A DNA stretch of 64,000 nt, from assembly GCF_945859705.1 (NCBI RefSeq), contig NC_079134.1, positions 84,886,951 to 84,950,950 on the forward strand, given 5' to 3'. The position numbers and the translations under genes are program-made. Under the pieces are notes generated by a model. That model had not been told where the DNA came from. It worked only from the letters and a program-made list of their open reading frames with translations, and did no database searches. The stretch's first letter is position 1. The number at the start of each line of letters is the position of its first letter. Shown in pieces: positions 31,764 to 49,969 of the stretch. The DNA comes from Episyrphus balteatus (taxonomy: Eukaryota > Arthropoda > Insecta > Diptera > Syrphidae).

Positions 31764-34370
31764 TCTAATTCCAACTAATTACATCACTTTTTTTCGTTAG
31801 CCCACCCTTAGTTTAAAAGTTATAACAAAAAACTTTTTTCAAAGTACCAACTTCTTAAAACTCAAAATTTGTTTTTTTTTCAGTGTAAAATATATCCTTT
31901 TTTCGTTTTTCCGCAATTAACCATTCAAGTTCCAACTAATTACATCACTTTTTTTCGTTAGCCCACCCTCAGTTTAAAAGTTATAACAAAAAAATTTTTT
32001 CAAAGTACCAACTTCTTAATCATCAAAATTTGTTTTATTCAGTGTAAAATTTATCCTATTTTCATTTTTCCTCAATTAACCATTCTAATTCCAACCAATT
32101 ACATCACTTTTTTTCGTTAGCCCACCCTCAGTTTAAAAGTTATAATTGAGGAAAAATGAAAGTTATAATTGAGGAAAAATGAAAAAAGGATAAATTTTAA
32201 ACGGAAAAAATTTTTTTGATTTTTATGAAGTTGGTACTTTTAAAAAAGTTTTTTGTTATAACTTTTAAACTGAGGGTGGGTTAACGAAAAAAAGTGATGT
32301 TATTCGTTGGAATTAGAATGGTTGATTGAGGAAAAATGAAAAAATGATAAATTTTACACTGAAAAAAAAATGTTTGATTTTTGAGAAGTTGGTACTTTGA
32401 AAAAAGTTTTTTGTTATAACTTTTAAACTGAGGGTGGGCTAACAAAAAAAAGTGATGTAATTAGTTGGAATTAGAATGGTTAATTGAGGAAAAATGAAAA
32501 AAAGGATAAATTTTACACTGAAAAAAAAAATTTTGATTTTTAAGAAGTTGGTACTTTGAAAAAAGTTTTTTGTTATAACTTTTAAACTGAGGGTGGGATA
32601 ACGAAAAAAAGTGATGTTATTAGTTGGAATTAGAATGGTTAATTGAGGAAAAAATTAAAAAAGGATAAATTTTATACTGAAAAAAAAAAAATGTTTGGTC
32701 TTTAAGAAGTTGGTACTTTGAAAAAAGTTTTTTGTTATAACTTTTAAACTGAGGGTAGGCTAACGAAAAAAAGTGATGTAATTAGTTGGAATTAGAATGG
32801 TTAATTGAGGAAAAATGAAAAAAAGGATTAATTTTACACTGAAAAAAAAAATTTTTGATTTTTAAGAAGTAGGTACTTTGAAAAAAGTTTTTTGTTATAA
32901 CTTTTAAACTGAGAGTGGGCTAATGAAAAAAAGTGATGTAATTAGTTGAAATTAGAATGGTTAATTGAGGAAAAATGAAAAAAGGATAAATTTTACACTG
33001 AAAAAAAAAAAAATTTGATTTTTAAGAAGTTGGTACTTTGAAAAAAGTTTTTTGTTATAACTTTTAAACTGAGGGTGGGCTAACGAAAAAAAGTGATGTT
33101 ATTCGTTGGAATTAGAATGGTTGATTGAGGAAAAATGAAAAAAGGATAAAATTTACACTGAAAAAAACAAATTTTGATTTTAAGAAGTTGGTCTTTGAAA
33201 AAAGTTTTTTGTTATAACTTTTAAACTAAGGGTGGGCTGACGAAAAAAAGTGATGTAATTAGTTGGAATTAGAACGGTTAATTGAGAATAAATGAAAAAA
33301 GTATAAATTTTACATTAAAAAATAAACAAATTTTGATTTTTAAGAAGTTGGTACTTTGAAAAAAGTGTTTTTTCGTGATCTGAAAAGCGAAGTGATTGCT
33401 TTTCAGAACACGAAACTTTTAAACTAAGGGTGGGCTAACGAAAAAAAGTGATATAATTAGTTGGAATTAGAATGGTTAATTGAGGAAAAATGAAAAAAGG
33501 ATAAATTTTACACTGAAAAAAAAAATTTTGATTTTTAAGAAGTTGGTACTTTGAAAAAAGTTTTTTGTTATAACTTTTAAACTGAGGGTGGGCTAACGAA
33601 AAAAAGTGATGTAATTAGTTGGAATTAGAATGGGTAATTGAGGAAAATTGAAAAAAGGATACATTTTACACTGAACAAAAAAAAATTTTGATTTTTAAGA
33701 AGTTGGTACTTTGAAAAGAGTTTTTTGTTATAACTTTTAAACTGAGGATAGGCTAACGAAAAAAAGTGATGTAATTAGTTGGAATTAGATTGGTTAATTG
33801 AGGAAAAATGAAAAAAGGATACATTTTACACTGAACAAAAAAATTTTTTGATTTTTAAGAAGTTGGTACTTTGAAAAAAGTTTTTTGTTATAACTTTTAA
33901 ACTGAGGGTGGGCTAACGAAAAAAAGTGATGTAATTAGTTGGAATTAGAATGGGTAATTGAGGAAAAATGAAAATAGGATAAATTTTACACTGAATAAAA
34001 CAAATTTTGATTTTTAAGAAGTTGGTACTTTGAAAAAAGTTTTTTGTTATAACTTTTAAACTGAGGGTGGGCTAGCGAAAAAAAGTGATGTAATTAGTTG
34101 GAACTAGAATGGTTAATTGAGGAAAAATGAAAAAAGGATATATTTTACACTGAAAAAAACAAATTTTGAGTTTTAAGAAGTTGGTACTTTGAAAAAAGTT
34201 TTTTGTTATAACTTTTAAGCTAAGGGTGGGCTAACGAAAAAAAGTGATGTAATTAGTTGGAATTAGAATGGTTAATTGAGGAAAAATGAAAAAAGTATAA
34301 ATTTTACATTAAAAAAAAAAACAAATTTTGATTTTTAAGAAGTTGGTACTTTGAAAAAAGTGTTTTTTCG
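31764..34370. repeat. ~158-bp satellite with an internal orientation switch
   Basis: Roughly 17 diverged units contain GAAAAAAGTGATGTAATTAG, GGTTAATTGAGGAAAAATGA and AAGAAGTTGGTACTTTGAAA. Units left of ~32145 (and the piece before 30239) lie in the opposite orientation to those right of it. The switch point shows a short duplication of AAGTTATAATTGAGG. Period varies between about 156 and 163 bp because of A and T runs. Confidence 0.88.
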
Positions 34371-35395
34371 TGTTCTGAAAAGCAATCACTTCACACCATT
34401 TCATATTTGTTGTTACTTTTGAAATACGTTTGGATATATTTCACTAAGCATGTAGCTTTTCTAGGTACTTATATGGCAAACAAAACAAAAAATTGATTTT
34501 GAGACTTGAAAAATTATTCGTTTGTTATGGCTTTTAATGTTGAATGTCAATTTAAGCTTCTTAACAGGAATGTTATATGGACTACATTCAATCAAGTAAA
34601 AATGGTAATTCAAATTAAAAACATTTGAGACGCAATGCAAACACCAGTGAATTTAATTGTTCTTAATTATAAATTAAAAAAGGGTCACTGAGGTGTATAC
34701 GTACTTTCTTTTGGTGTGGTGAATAAAAACTAATTCTTCTATAATTTTTAAACTAAGCTTACCATAGCAAAAATAAAAGTTGGGCTATCCTGGGCTAACC
34801 TTGGGCAAACAAACCACGGTTTTTAACTAAGGATTTTTACACAGGAAAAAAAAAATTTAAATTTTTTCGGTTTCTGATATGAAAAAAAGTTTTTTGTTGT
34901 ATCTTTTGAAAAAATAGTGCAATCAAGAAAAAAAAAAGCTGGGCTATCCTGGGCTAACGTTGGGCAATCGAACCACAGTGCAAAACCAACAATTTTTACA
35001 CAGAATAAAAAAAAGTTTTTTTTGTGATTTTTGAGGTGAAAAAAAATAGTTCCGTTATAAGGGTGGGCTAACAAAAAAAAATCTTGGGCTATCCTGGGCT
35101 AACCTTGGGCAATCGAACCATATAGGTTTGAAAAAAAAAATTTGCATTTGGGGGTGCCAGCTTCACATAGCCCATAAATTCAGTCCTGAAAAACTTTCAA
35201 AATATCATTTGGAAGATCACACAATATGTGTCACCATTCATCTTCCTTGAGTCCTTCCTTCAAATGCAGATAAAATCATTTACAATTAAATTTTGAAATC
35301 AAGAGCAAATAGTAGAGAAATAAAATTATGACTGAATAAAAAAAAAAAAAACAATCTAATAGACTGCAAGAAAACAGTAACTGAATATAAAAAAA

Positions 35396-35740
35396 TGCAA
35401 ATGAAAAAACTATCGTTTGAAAAAACTATTCAAAAGAAAAAACTATCGAATAAAAAAAACTATTCAAATGAAAAAACTATCGTTTGAAAAAACTATTCGA
35501 ATGAAAAAACTATCGTTTGAAAAAACTATTCGAATGAAAAAACTATCGTTTGAAAAAACTATTCGAATGAAAAAACTATCGAATAAAAAACTATTGAACG
35601 AAAAAACTATTCGAATGAAAAAACTATCGAATAAAAAACTATCGAACGAAAAAACTGTTCGAATGAATGATTTTAAACTATCGAATGAATGAATATTTTA
35701 CAACTATCGATAGTTTGATAGTTTTTATTCGATAGTTCCC
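35396..35740. repeat. Subterminal TATCGAAT/TTCGAATG array
   Basis: About a dozen units of AAAAAACTATCGAAT or AAAAAACTATTCGAATG in tandem form the right subterminal region of the 9.65-kb element; a shorter relative lies at 26880-26975. The unbroken reading frame through it is a by-product of the period. Confidence 0.85.
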
Positions 35741-35831
35741 ATCACTATTATAAAACATATAATAACTACATATAATTATGTTATCATCGTAAATCCATTC
35801 ATGAAAATAAGTTAATAAATAATTAATATAT

Positions 35832-36088
35832 CGCGAGTTTCACGTGAAAAAGATTCCAACCGGAAAAATTGAATTTCACTTTTCCCCTATTGTGAGTTCC
35901 AGGCGAAAAGTTGTTCACGTCCTCTTCTCGTATTTTTTCAGTTAATATGCCAGCTAATCAACATAATAACAAGAAACTAGCTAAGCGAAAGATGCTAATT
36001 CCCTTCAGCTGAGATTCGCAAAAGCTTTTGAAATTCCGGGCGAAAAAAATATTTCGGGTGGAACAGTTTCCAAGTGAAGCTCGCAATA
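35832..36088. mobile_element. Small MITE-like inverted repeat
   Basis: TCGCGAGTTTCACGTGAAAA at left is mirrored, with several mismatches, by TTTCCAAGTGAAGCTCGCA at right, and TTCCAACCGGAAA by TTTCGGGTGGAA. The target duplication is unclear in the AT-rich flanks. Confidence 0.45.
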
Positions 36089-36433
36089 AGGCTGAATATA
36101 TTTGGCAGAGAAAATTTTTAATTGAACAATATACATAATTATCATTTAATATTTACCTATTTGTTTATATTCAAATAAAAAAGATATCGAAATAGATTTT
36201 TTAGCAAAACACTTTTTTTACAATTGAAATTTTTCTTTTTCAAACTAAATCCTTTCTGTGATATCTTTAAAATTGGTGAGGTTTTTGTGTTTGAAATTAA
36301 AGAAAAACCGTTAGTTTTAAATAATTTTTCTGATCTGTTTTCTCGATCGCTATAACAGGCTTCTAATCAAAATCTTATGTTTTAAAATGTAAGCTTTTAC
36401 AAGGGTTATTTTATTTTTAAACGCGGTACTTAC

Positions 36434-36503
36434 CGGTGTGCAGTAACATAACTTTTCACAGCAAACGTCTTGTTGCAAATATCACATGCATAGGGTCTTT
36501 CAC
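36434..36503 (-). CDS. Internal exon of a C2H2 zinc-finger protein (host gene)
   Basis: On the minus strand a 70-bp exon is bounded by TTTTAAG at its 5' side and CG followed by GTAAGT at its 3' side, good acceptor and donor sites. With one base from the previous exon it reads GERPYACDICNKTFAVKSYV and ends TAHR: a classical TGE(R/K)P-type linker followed by the Cys-x2-Cys half and the first zinc His of a C2H2 finger. The second His would come from the next exon downstream (lower coordinates). Such fingers bind DNA or RNA in transcription factors. No other exon of the gene is recognised here, so the surrounding kilobases are probably its introns, filled by transposons. The particular gene cannot be named safely. 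Confidence 0.82.
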
Positions 36504-37111
36504 CTTAAAATAAACACGTAAGGAAGTTTTAGTTATTTTTTTATAAAAGCATTAATATGAAAGTTAATTGTACAATTTGTTGTAAAAGCATGAAATTACA
36601 TCAATGGTGATAGTCCATGAACAAGTTCTTTCGAGGCATTTGGCCAGTTTGGATTCCATTCGAAACGGTATAGGTACTGGGTAGGGCTCCCACCCCTGTG
36701 CCTACGTTCTGTAACTCTCGCATTAAGACATTTCTCGCATGAAACACGCAAATCGGAACAAAAATAATGTGAATCGACACAAAAATCATTTTCTCACTTT
36801 CGCTTGTGTCTAGGTATAGACAAATTTTTCTCAACTTCAAACATTTCTGAATAAAAATGCTTGGGAGACTGGAAAAATGTGAATAAAACTGTGTTTTACA
36901 GAGATATCGAGATAATTTCTCGATTTACCTGCCAAAATTACTCACAAGCAAAAAGGATGCGAGAAAGTAAGATATTTAAACAAAAATTGATAATCTTGCA
37001 TTAAATATGAGATGTTAAAACGGAAAAAGTGTTCACGTTTATTTGTTTTTGTATCCCTTAAAATTTCAAAATAAAAAAAGAACATTAAAGATAAAAAAAG
37101 AAAACATTTCA
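36504..37111. other. Probable intron sequence without recognised element
   Basis: This lies upstream of the zinc-finger exon on its strand. I see no further exon with convincing splice sites; an open frame at 36601-36840 shows no motif. Confidence 0.35.
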
Positions 37112-37190
37112 CACCCTAACCGTGACTTGAACTCGGTACCCTCCACTCGCTGACCGACTGCTCTACCTTCGGACTACCGAGCCTTGGCAA
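37112..37190 (-). other. tRNA-like sequence, probably a tRNA-derived SINE
   Basis: On the minus strand TAGTCCGAAGGTAGAGC resembles a D-arm/A box, and CCGAGTTCAAGTCACGG can fold as a T arm (loop TTCAAGT) containing a B-box match. The acceptor halves do not pair, and no clear anticodon arm can be drawn, so a functional tRNA gene is unlikely. A SINE head or a tRNA relic is more likely. Confidence 0.45.
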
Positions 37191-37285
37191 TTTAATATAA
37201 AACCATGTCAATATGATCTTTGATGGCCAAAGGTAAAAATATTTTCCCCATATTTGATAGTTTCAAATATATTCCAATGAAATAA

Positions 37286-38757
37286 AAAATATACAGGGTT
37301 ACTCTCACATCGAGATACAGACACAGGTTATTTTTCCAAAAAGAGAGTTTGGAATTTTTGTATCAGAATTTTTCGATGCTACAAGTTCTCGACTAAGTTA
37401 CAGGCAACAGTACGATAACTAACGCAGTGAAAAATAATAACCGAATTTTGTAGAACAGTCAAATACAAGCATTTTTAACTATGGGAGGGGGGTCTATCTA
37501 TTCCTGTTTAGGAGGGAAGGGCAATTTTCTAAAATATGACAAAAAATTAGAAAACACTTACAGTTATGAATGATACCTTTTTCAAAAGCCAAAAATCTAC
37601 ACTCAATTCTAGTTTTTAAATCAAGTTATTTGAATCAATGGTTTTCGAAGTAATCGATTTAAATTTGTAAAAAAAAAATATTTGAAAAAACACATTGAAT
37701 ACAATTTTTTTCATGACTGTGACATTAAATATGAAATCGATAGATAAAATAAGCTGCCTTAACTAATTTCTACTCGAACACTGAAAACCATATGCATCTA
37801 TGCCTTCTACTTTTTGAGAAAATTAAAGATAAGAAAATTACCTTTTCATCAGATTTTCTCTTGCCTATTTTCGCCAATATTAACAGCTTTTTAACTTTAA
37901 AGTATCATGCCTGGCCCGCTTTGAAGGCTCTCAAGATTTAAACTCCCTTTTGTATCCTCTGTTACGCTCAGACAACTTCGTTGATTCGCTAAGGCCATTA
38001 AATTGGTCCTAAGAATCTCGCGATATTTTTAAAAAGAATACTTCAAAATAAATAAAAATGGTATGAGCATGAAGTTCAAGGCGTATCAAAGTGAGATGGG
38101 TAAGGAACCCCTCTCCTTGGGCACACTATAGGATTTGGGGTGGGGTCAAGGCTGGGTATGTACAAAGTTTCTTTTGGATTCGAAGAAACTTTTAAATTTT
38201 GAAAGAAAATCAATTCTTAAAAATTAATAAAGACGCGGTATAAGTATGAAGTTCAAGGCGTTTCAAAGTGAGATGGTTAGTGGGGCATGCTGCCCCCCTG
38301 CAAGCCCCCACTTGGGCACTATAGGATTTGCGGTGGGGTCAAGGTTGGGTATGTACAAAGTTTCTTTTGAATTCGAAAAAACTTTTAAAATCTGAAGAAA
38401 ATTTGCCTACACCAAAACTCGCACCCACCCCAAATCCTATAAAAGTGAGCCCAAGCAAGGGGGTTGCAAGGGGGCATACTGCTTGCAAGCATTATATTTA
38501 TGTAAACACGATAAAAACTAAAAAATACAAATTTAATACAAAGAAAGTTTTTAATTTTCAATTTTCTCAAAAACTAGAAGATATAGAAGCATATGGTGTT
38601 CAGAATTTGGTAAGAAATTAATTGAGGCAGTTTATTTCATCGATTGATTTCATATTTATATTCAAAGTCTTTTTTTCCCAAATTTTGACTTTGAAGTTGA
38701 TAATTTCGAGAACTTTAAATTAAAATAATTTGATTTAAAAATTAGAATTAAGTGTGA
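37286..38757. mobile_element. MITE remnant, right arm cut by a GATA tract
   Basis: The left part carries CTATGGGAGGGGGGTCTATC and AGGAGGGAAGGGCAATTTTC, like the GC-rich blocks at 8075-8110 and 24180-24230. The left arm 37600-37860 is mirrored by 38570-38757 (ACTCAATTCTAGTTTTTAAA against its inverse; TAAGCTGCCTTAACTAATTT against its inverse). The right arm breaks off exactly where the first (GATA)n tract begins. Confidence 0.6.
38041..38470. repeat. Two tandem ~180-bp repeats plus an inverted half copy
   Basis: ATGAAGTTCAAGGCGT, GTGGGGTCAAGG and GGGTATGTACAAAGTTTCTT occur at ~38070-38180 and again at ~38245-38365. Then an inverted partial copy follows (ACCCACCCCAAATCCTATAA). It is inserted between the arms of the surrounding MITE. 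No gene. Confidence 0.7.
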
Positions 38758-38758
38758 T

Positions 38759-40200
<1,442 letters not shown>

Positions 40201-40789
40201 GTCTTGATAGGTCAATATAAGATCTGCGAACGTGTGTTGTATAAATAAATGAATATATTAGTAAGTGACAAAACCCAGCGTAAATCAAAAACAAAACTCA
40301 ATGTACGATGTTGTTTATGACTCTGATCTGTGGACCTGCTCCTATGGTTGAATACATATTTGAAATTTAAAAAAAGGTCAGTGTAAGATCTGCGAACGTG
40401 TGATGTATAAACAAATGATTTTATTAGTAAGTCACGAAACCCAAAGGATCGATGCGCGTGGTGTAGTCGTCTCAAAACCCAATGTACGATGTTGCTTATG
40501 ACTCTGCTCTATAGACCAACCGACCGTTAATCGGTTGAATACATATTTGAATATTTGAATGACGGATAAATCAACAGAGGATTCTGAAAATAAAACTTCA
40601 ATAAAAATATTTTTAATGATGTATAAATCAACAGAGGATTCTGAATATAAAATAGGTAAGGGAATGCTATATTTTCTTGAAGGGGAAAGACAGGTCAAAT
40701 AATGCACTGAGTGTCAGGAGTGATAATTTTTAGATTTTTTTCTTAATTTCATATTAGGGGAAATGACCAAAATATTCGTCAGTCCATAC

Positions 40790-40826
40790 TATAAAAGCAA
40801 TAGTTGTCTGAGTTTTTGAATCAGTT
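40790..40826 (+). promoter_or_regulatory. TATA + initiator core promoter of PolB unit 1
   Basis: TATAAAAG at 40790-40797 is followed by TCAGTT at 40821-40826; the initiator A lies 33 bp after the TATA start, and the first ATG is at 40868. The arrangement is a textbook arthropod core promoter and is kept in every unit. Confidence 0.65.
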
Positions 40827-40867
40827 TAAGTTCATCAGTGAATACTTACAACCTACAACTAACCAAC

Positions 40868-44518
<3,651 letters not shown>

Positions 44519-44529
44519 TGATAAATAAA

Positions 44530-45240
44530 TGAATGATTGTATAAATAAATGAATATATTAGTAAGTGACAAAACCCAGCGTACGATGTTGTTTATGGATC
44601 GATACGACGCACGGTGTCGTCTTTTGATAGGTATTGCATTGATGTATCTTCCTAAATAAAAAATATTCTTATCTACGATCCGTTAAACGGTTGAATACAT
44701 ATTTGAATATTTGAATGAAGGATAAATCAACAGAGGATTTTGAATATAAAACTAAATGAAAAAGGTGGAATTTTTTAAAGAAAATCCAATGTGAGAGGTG
44801 CAAACGTGTGTTGTATAAATAAAGGATTTTATTAGTAAATCAAAAACAAAACTCAATGTACGATGTTGTTTATGACTCTGATCTGTGGACCTGCTCCTAT
44901 GGTTGAATACATATTTGAAATTTAAAAAAAGGTCAGTGTAAGATCTGCGAACGTGTGATGTATAAACAAATGATTTTATTAGTAAGTCACGAAACCCAAA
45001 GGATCGATGCGCGTGGTGTAGTCGTCTCAAAACCCAATGTACGATGTTGCTTATGACTCTGCTCTATAGACCAACCGACCGTTAATCGGTTGAATACATA
45101 TTTGAATATTTGAATGACGGATAAATCAACAGAGGATTCTGAAAATAAAACTTCAATAAAAATATTTTTAATGATGTATAAATCAACAGAGGATTCTGAA
45201 TATAAAATAGGTAAGGGAATGCTATATTTTCTTGAAGGGG
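44530..45240. repeat. Three internal ~220-bp subrepeats at the unit start (U2 shown)
   Basis: The block ACGATGTTG(T/C)TTATG, a short variable part, then CGGTTGAATACATATTTGAA and GGATAAATCAACAGAGGATT is repeated with variation (about 44580, 44860 and 45035). The same arrangement occurs in U3 (49125 on), U4 (55490 on) and U5 (59740 on); U1 has lost the first subrepeat. Because PolB often lies beside a Polinton end, this may be the old terminal repeat. Confidence 0.7.
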
Positions 45241-45344
45241 AAAGACAGGTCAAATAATGCACTGAGTGTCAGGAGTGATAATTTTTAGATTTTTTTCTTA
45301 ATTTCATATTAGGGGAAATGACCAAAATATTCGTCAGTCCATAC

Positions 45345-45381
45345 TATAAAAGCAATAGTTGTCTGAGTTTTTGAATCAGTT
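45345..45381 (+). promoter_or_regulatory. TATA + initiator core promoter of PolB unit 2
   Basis: Same as unit 1: TATAAAAG at 45345 and TCAGTT at 45376, with ATG at 45423. Confidence 0.6.
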
Positions 45382-45422
45382 TAAGTTCTTCAGTGAATAC
45401 TTACAACCTACAACTAACCAAC

Positions 45423-47251
45423 ATGTCAAAATTAAAAAAAAAAATTAAATCTGCTGTGAGTGGAGGAGCCGTCAGTCTCATCCCGGAAACCATACCTTAG
45501 TTTATCGAAGATGATCCAGAAGAAGAAGTTCCCAATAACTTCAGCAAAAAGGATACCTACTAAATACGGTCTGCAAATTTTAGTCGAGCCTGACGACTAT
45601 GTGGTATGTCTAAATTTTTTAATATATTTTGCATTTTCATTTAAAAATTATATATATTATATTATATAATTTTTAGGTTATTTTTGCCAAAACGCTGTAA
45701 CAACCAAATGGATGAGGAGGACATCGCGGAGCTACACACGCTCTGCCTGGAGGTCGTGGAGCCTTGGGATCGCTCCTTCGTGATTGATTTCCACGACAAA
45801 GAGCACCCAGGACAGTTGCAAAATCAGCAGCAACAATAAGTTTATCAACAACACCAACAGCAGAAACATCAACAACAACATCAACAACACCAACAGCAGG
45901 AGCAACACCAACAGCAGGAACAACAACATCAACAAGAACTACAAGAACAACTTCAACAGCAGCAACATCAACATGAACAGCAACAACACCAACAGAAACT
46001 CCGAAGAGGGAGGAAACAAAAGAGTACACTCTTCTTAAGTTCTCAAAACGAATTACTTAATTCGCAAAAAAACTTTTTTAAATAAAATAAAAATTAAAAA
46101 AAATATTTTTTCCTTTGTTTTTATTTTTGATTTCAGCGAATTAAAATTTTGACTGATTTAAGTACCAAAATTAAGCGGTTTAATTTAAATGGGCGGAAAA
46201 TTGCTTTTAAAATCAACCCTATTCCAAGTCATGAAGAACCAACTTCATGGATAAGAAAGGCGATTGAAGATATGGTACGATTTGCTGTGAAAGGTCTGAA
46301 TGAATCCGACAAGGTGGGAATAACGTTTTCTGGTAAAAGTTTTTCTCATGAGCGAGGTAGTGGATGGATCAACTACAAAACCTGTTCAGAGCTCTACATG
46401 GATGATGTTTGGGAAATGATTTCCAAAATATTCCAAAGTAATTCTGATGGCCTAAGCACGGATGATTTTACGTTATCTATAACATCAGTTCAAATGCCAG
46501 CTGGAGAAGGAAGACAACCTACCTCCATATACAATTCTTTCAACGAAGAATGTGCCAAGCGTAGAGGAATTATTTGTGTCAAAAATACGGATAACTTATG
46601 CTTGCCTCGAGATCTGGTTATAGCAAAGGCATACACAGACAAGGAGCACAATTTTGCTAGTATAAGAAGAGATATAGGCAAAATCCAAACTGAGAGAGCG
46701 CTTAAGCTTCTGAGCGATACTGGAATCCAAATTCTACCAGGGGGTTGTGGAATTGATGAGTGGAAATTATTTCAAACACATTTAAGAAACTACAAAATAA
46801 CTGTTTACGAACACAGAACAAAAGGCCGTAAATTAATTTACGAAGGAGTTTCAAATGACAGCTACGATAAAAAAATATATTTATTATATCATAATAAATA
46901 ATCATTTCAATGTCATAACATCTTTAACTGCCGCATTTTGCTGTTCTTTCTACTACGAGATTTGCCATGTACCCTACAATACAAAGAGTAAACATTATGG
47001 ATGTTTGGCTCGTTGCTCGCAATTTCAGAGATCTCCAATATGTAAGGAAACTCAGAATCAAATTGTATGCCCCGACTGCAATCGAAATTTTAAAGGAACA
47101 GAATGTTATGACAACCACAAAATGAACGCTCCTTCATCATCATCATCATTACAACAACAACCTATATGTGAGCAAATGAAAAGATGTTTCGCTTGTTTAA
47201 AAACCTACGAGAACACATTTGTGGGGAGTTCTTTTGTAAAAACTTATTCTT
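45423..47251 (+). pseudogene. PolB N-terminal fragment, copy 2 (splice donor deleted)
   Basis: Same layout and same stops as copy 1. Peculiar to this copy is a ~36-bp deletion at ~46022 that removes the end of the Gln-rich exon (NDVIIEE) and the GTAGAA donor of the second intron. The acceptor at 46136 remains. Carries FSGK instead of FFGK in the DKVGITF segment. The frameshift at ~46889 is shared with the others. Confidence 0.82.
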
Positions 47252-49065
<1,814 letters not shown>

Positions 49066-49891
49066 TGATAAATAAATGAATGATTGTATAAATAAATGAA
49101 TATATTAGTAAGTGACAAAACCCAGCGTACGATGTTGTTTATGGATCGATACGACGCACGGTGTCGTCTTTTGATAGGTATTGCATTGATGTATCTTCCT
49201 AAATAAAAAATATTCTTATCTACGATCCGTTAACCGGTTGAATACATATTTGAATATTTGAATGAAGGATAAATTAACAGAGGATTTTGAATATAAAACT
49301 AAATGAAAAAGGTGGAATTTTTTAAAGAAAATCCAATGTGAGAGGTGCAAACGTGTGTTGTATAAATAAAGGATTTTATTAGTAAATCAAAAACAAAACT
49401 CAATGTACGATGTTGTTTATGACTCTGATCTGTGGACCTGCTCCTATGGTTGAATACATATTTGAAATTTAAAAAAAGGTCAGTGTAAGATCTGCGAACG
49501 TGTGATGTATAAACAAATGATTTTATTAGTAAGTCACGAAACCCAAAGGATCGATGCGCGTGGTGTAGTCGTCTCAAAACCCAATGTACGATGTTGCTTA
49601 TGACTCTGCTCTATAGACCAACCGACCGTTAATCGGTTGAATATATATTTGAATATTTGAATGACGGATAAATCAACAGAGGATTCTGAAAATAAAACTT
49701 CAATAAAAATATTTTTAATGATGTATAAATCAACAGAGGATTCTGAATATAAAACAGGTAAGGGAATGCTATATTTTCTTGAAGGGGAAAGACAGGTCAA
49801 ATAATGCACTGAGTGTCAGGAGTGATAATTTTTAGATTTTTTTCTTAATTTCATATTAGGGGAAATGACCAAAATATTCGTCAGTCCATAC

Positions 49892-49928
49892 TATAAAAGC
49901 AATAGTTGTCTGAGTTTTTGAATCAGTT
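49892..49928 (+). promoter_or_regulatory. TATA + initiator core promoter of PolB unit 3
   Basis: TATAAAAG at 49892 and TCAGTT at 49923, ATG at 49970; identical to the other units. Confidence 0.6.
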
Positions 49929-49969
49929 TAAGTTCTTCAGTGAATACTTACAACCTACAACTAACCAAC

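Larger units (their letters stand above)
29325..35170. repeat. Large inverted repeat with ~0.9-kb arms
   Basis: The left arm (29325 to ~30238) mirrors the right arm (~34260-35170). Examples are GAAGCTGGCACCCCCAAATG at the outer edges, repeated GGGCTATCCTGGGCTAAC blocks, and TTCACTGGTGTTTGCATTGC further in. The centre is a satellite that changes orientation at ~32145, so the whole is roughly symmetric apart from the insertion at 30239-31759. No coding function. Confidence 0.8.
26096..35748. mobile_element. Very large non-autonomous element with TATCGAAT-rich ends
   Basis: The left end TAGTGATGTGGACTATCGAA matches the inverted right end TAGTGATGGGAACTATCGAA with two differences. The flanks share TATAAAAC (26088-26095 and 35749-35756), with one extra T on the right. 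Both ends are followed inward by arrays of ACTATCGAATAAAA or CTATCGAATGA motifs. The 9.65-kb interior has no transposase. It holds an (ATTC)n tract, two large palindromes, a satellite and at least two well-delimited nested elements. An 8-bp duplication suggests hAT-type mobilisation. Confidence 0.7.

Noticed and set aside
35417..35692. 91-residue Lys-rich repeated frame
   Set aside because: It follows the AAAAAACTATTCGAATG tandem repeat at the end of a non-autonomous element; no start context or conserved domain.
37112..37190. Functional tRNA gene
   Set aside because: The acceptor stem halves do not pair and the anticodon arm is not convincing; listed only as tRNA-like.
45673..46029. 118-residue minus-strand Val/Ala-rich frame in unit 2
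   Set aside because: Antisense to the Gln-rich PolB exon and open only because of the unit-2 deletion; not found in the other units.
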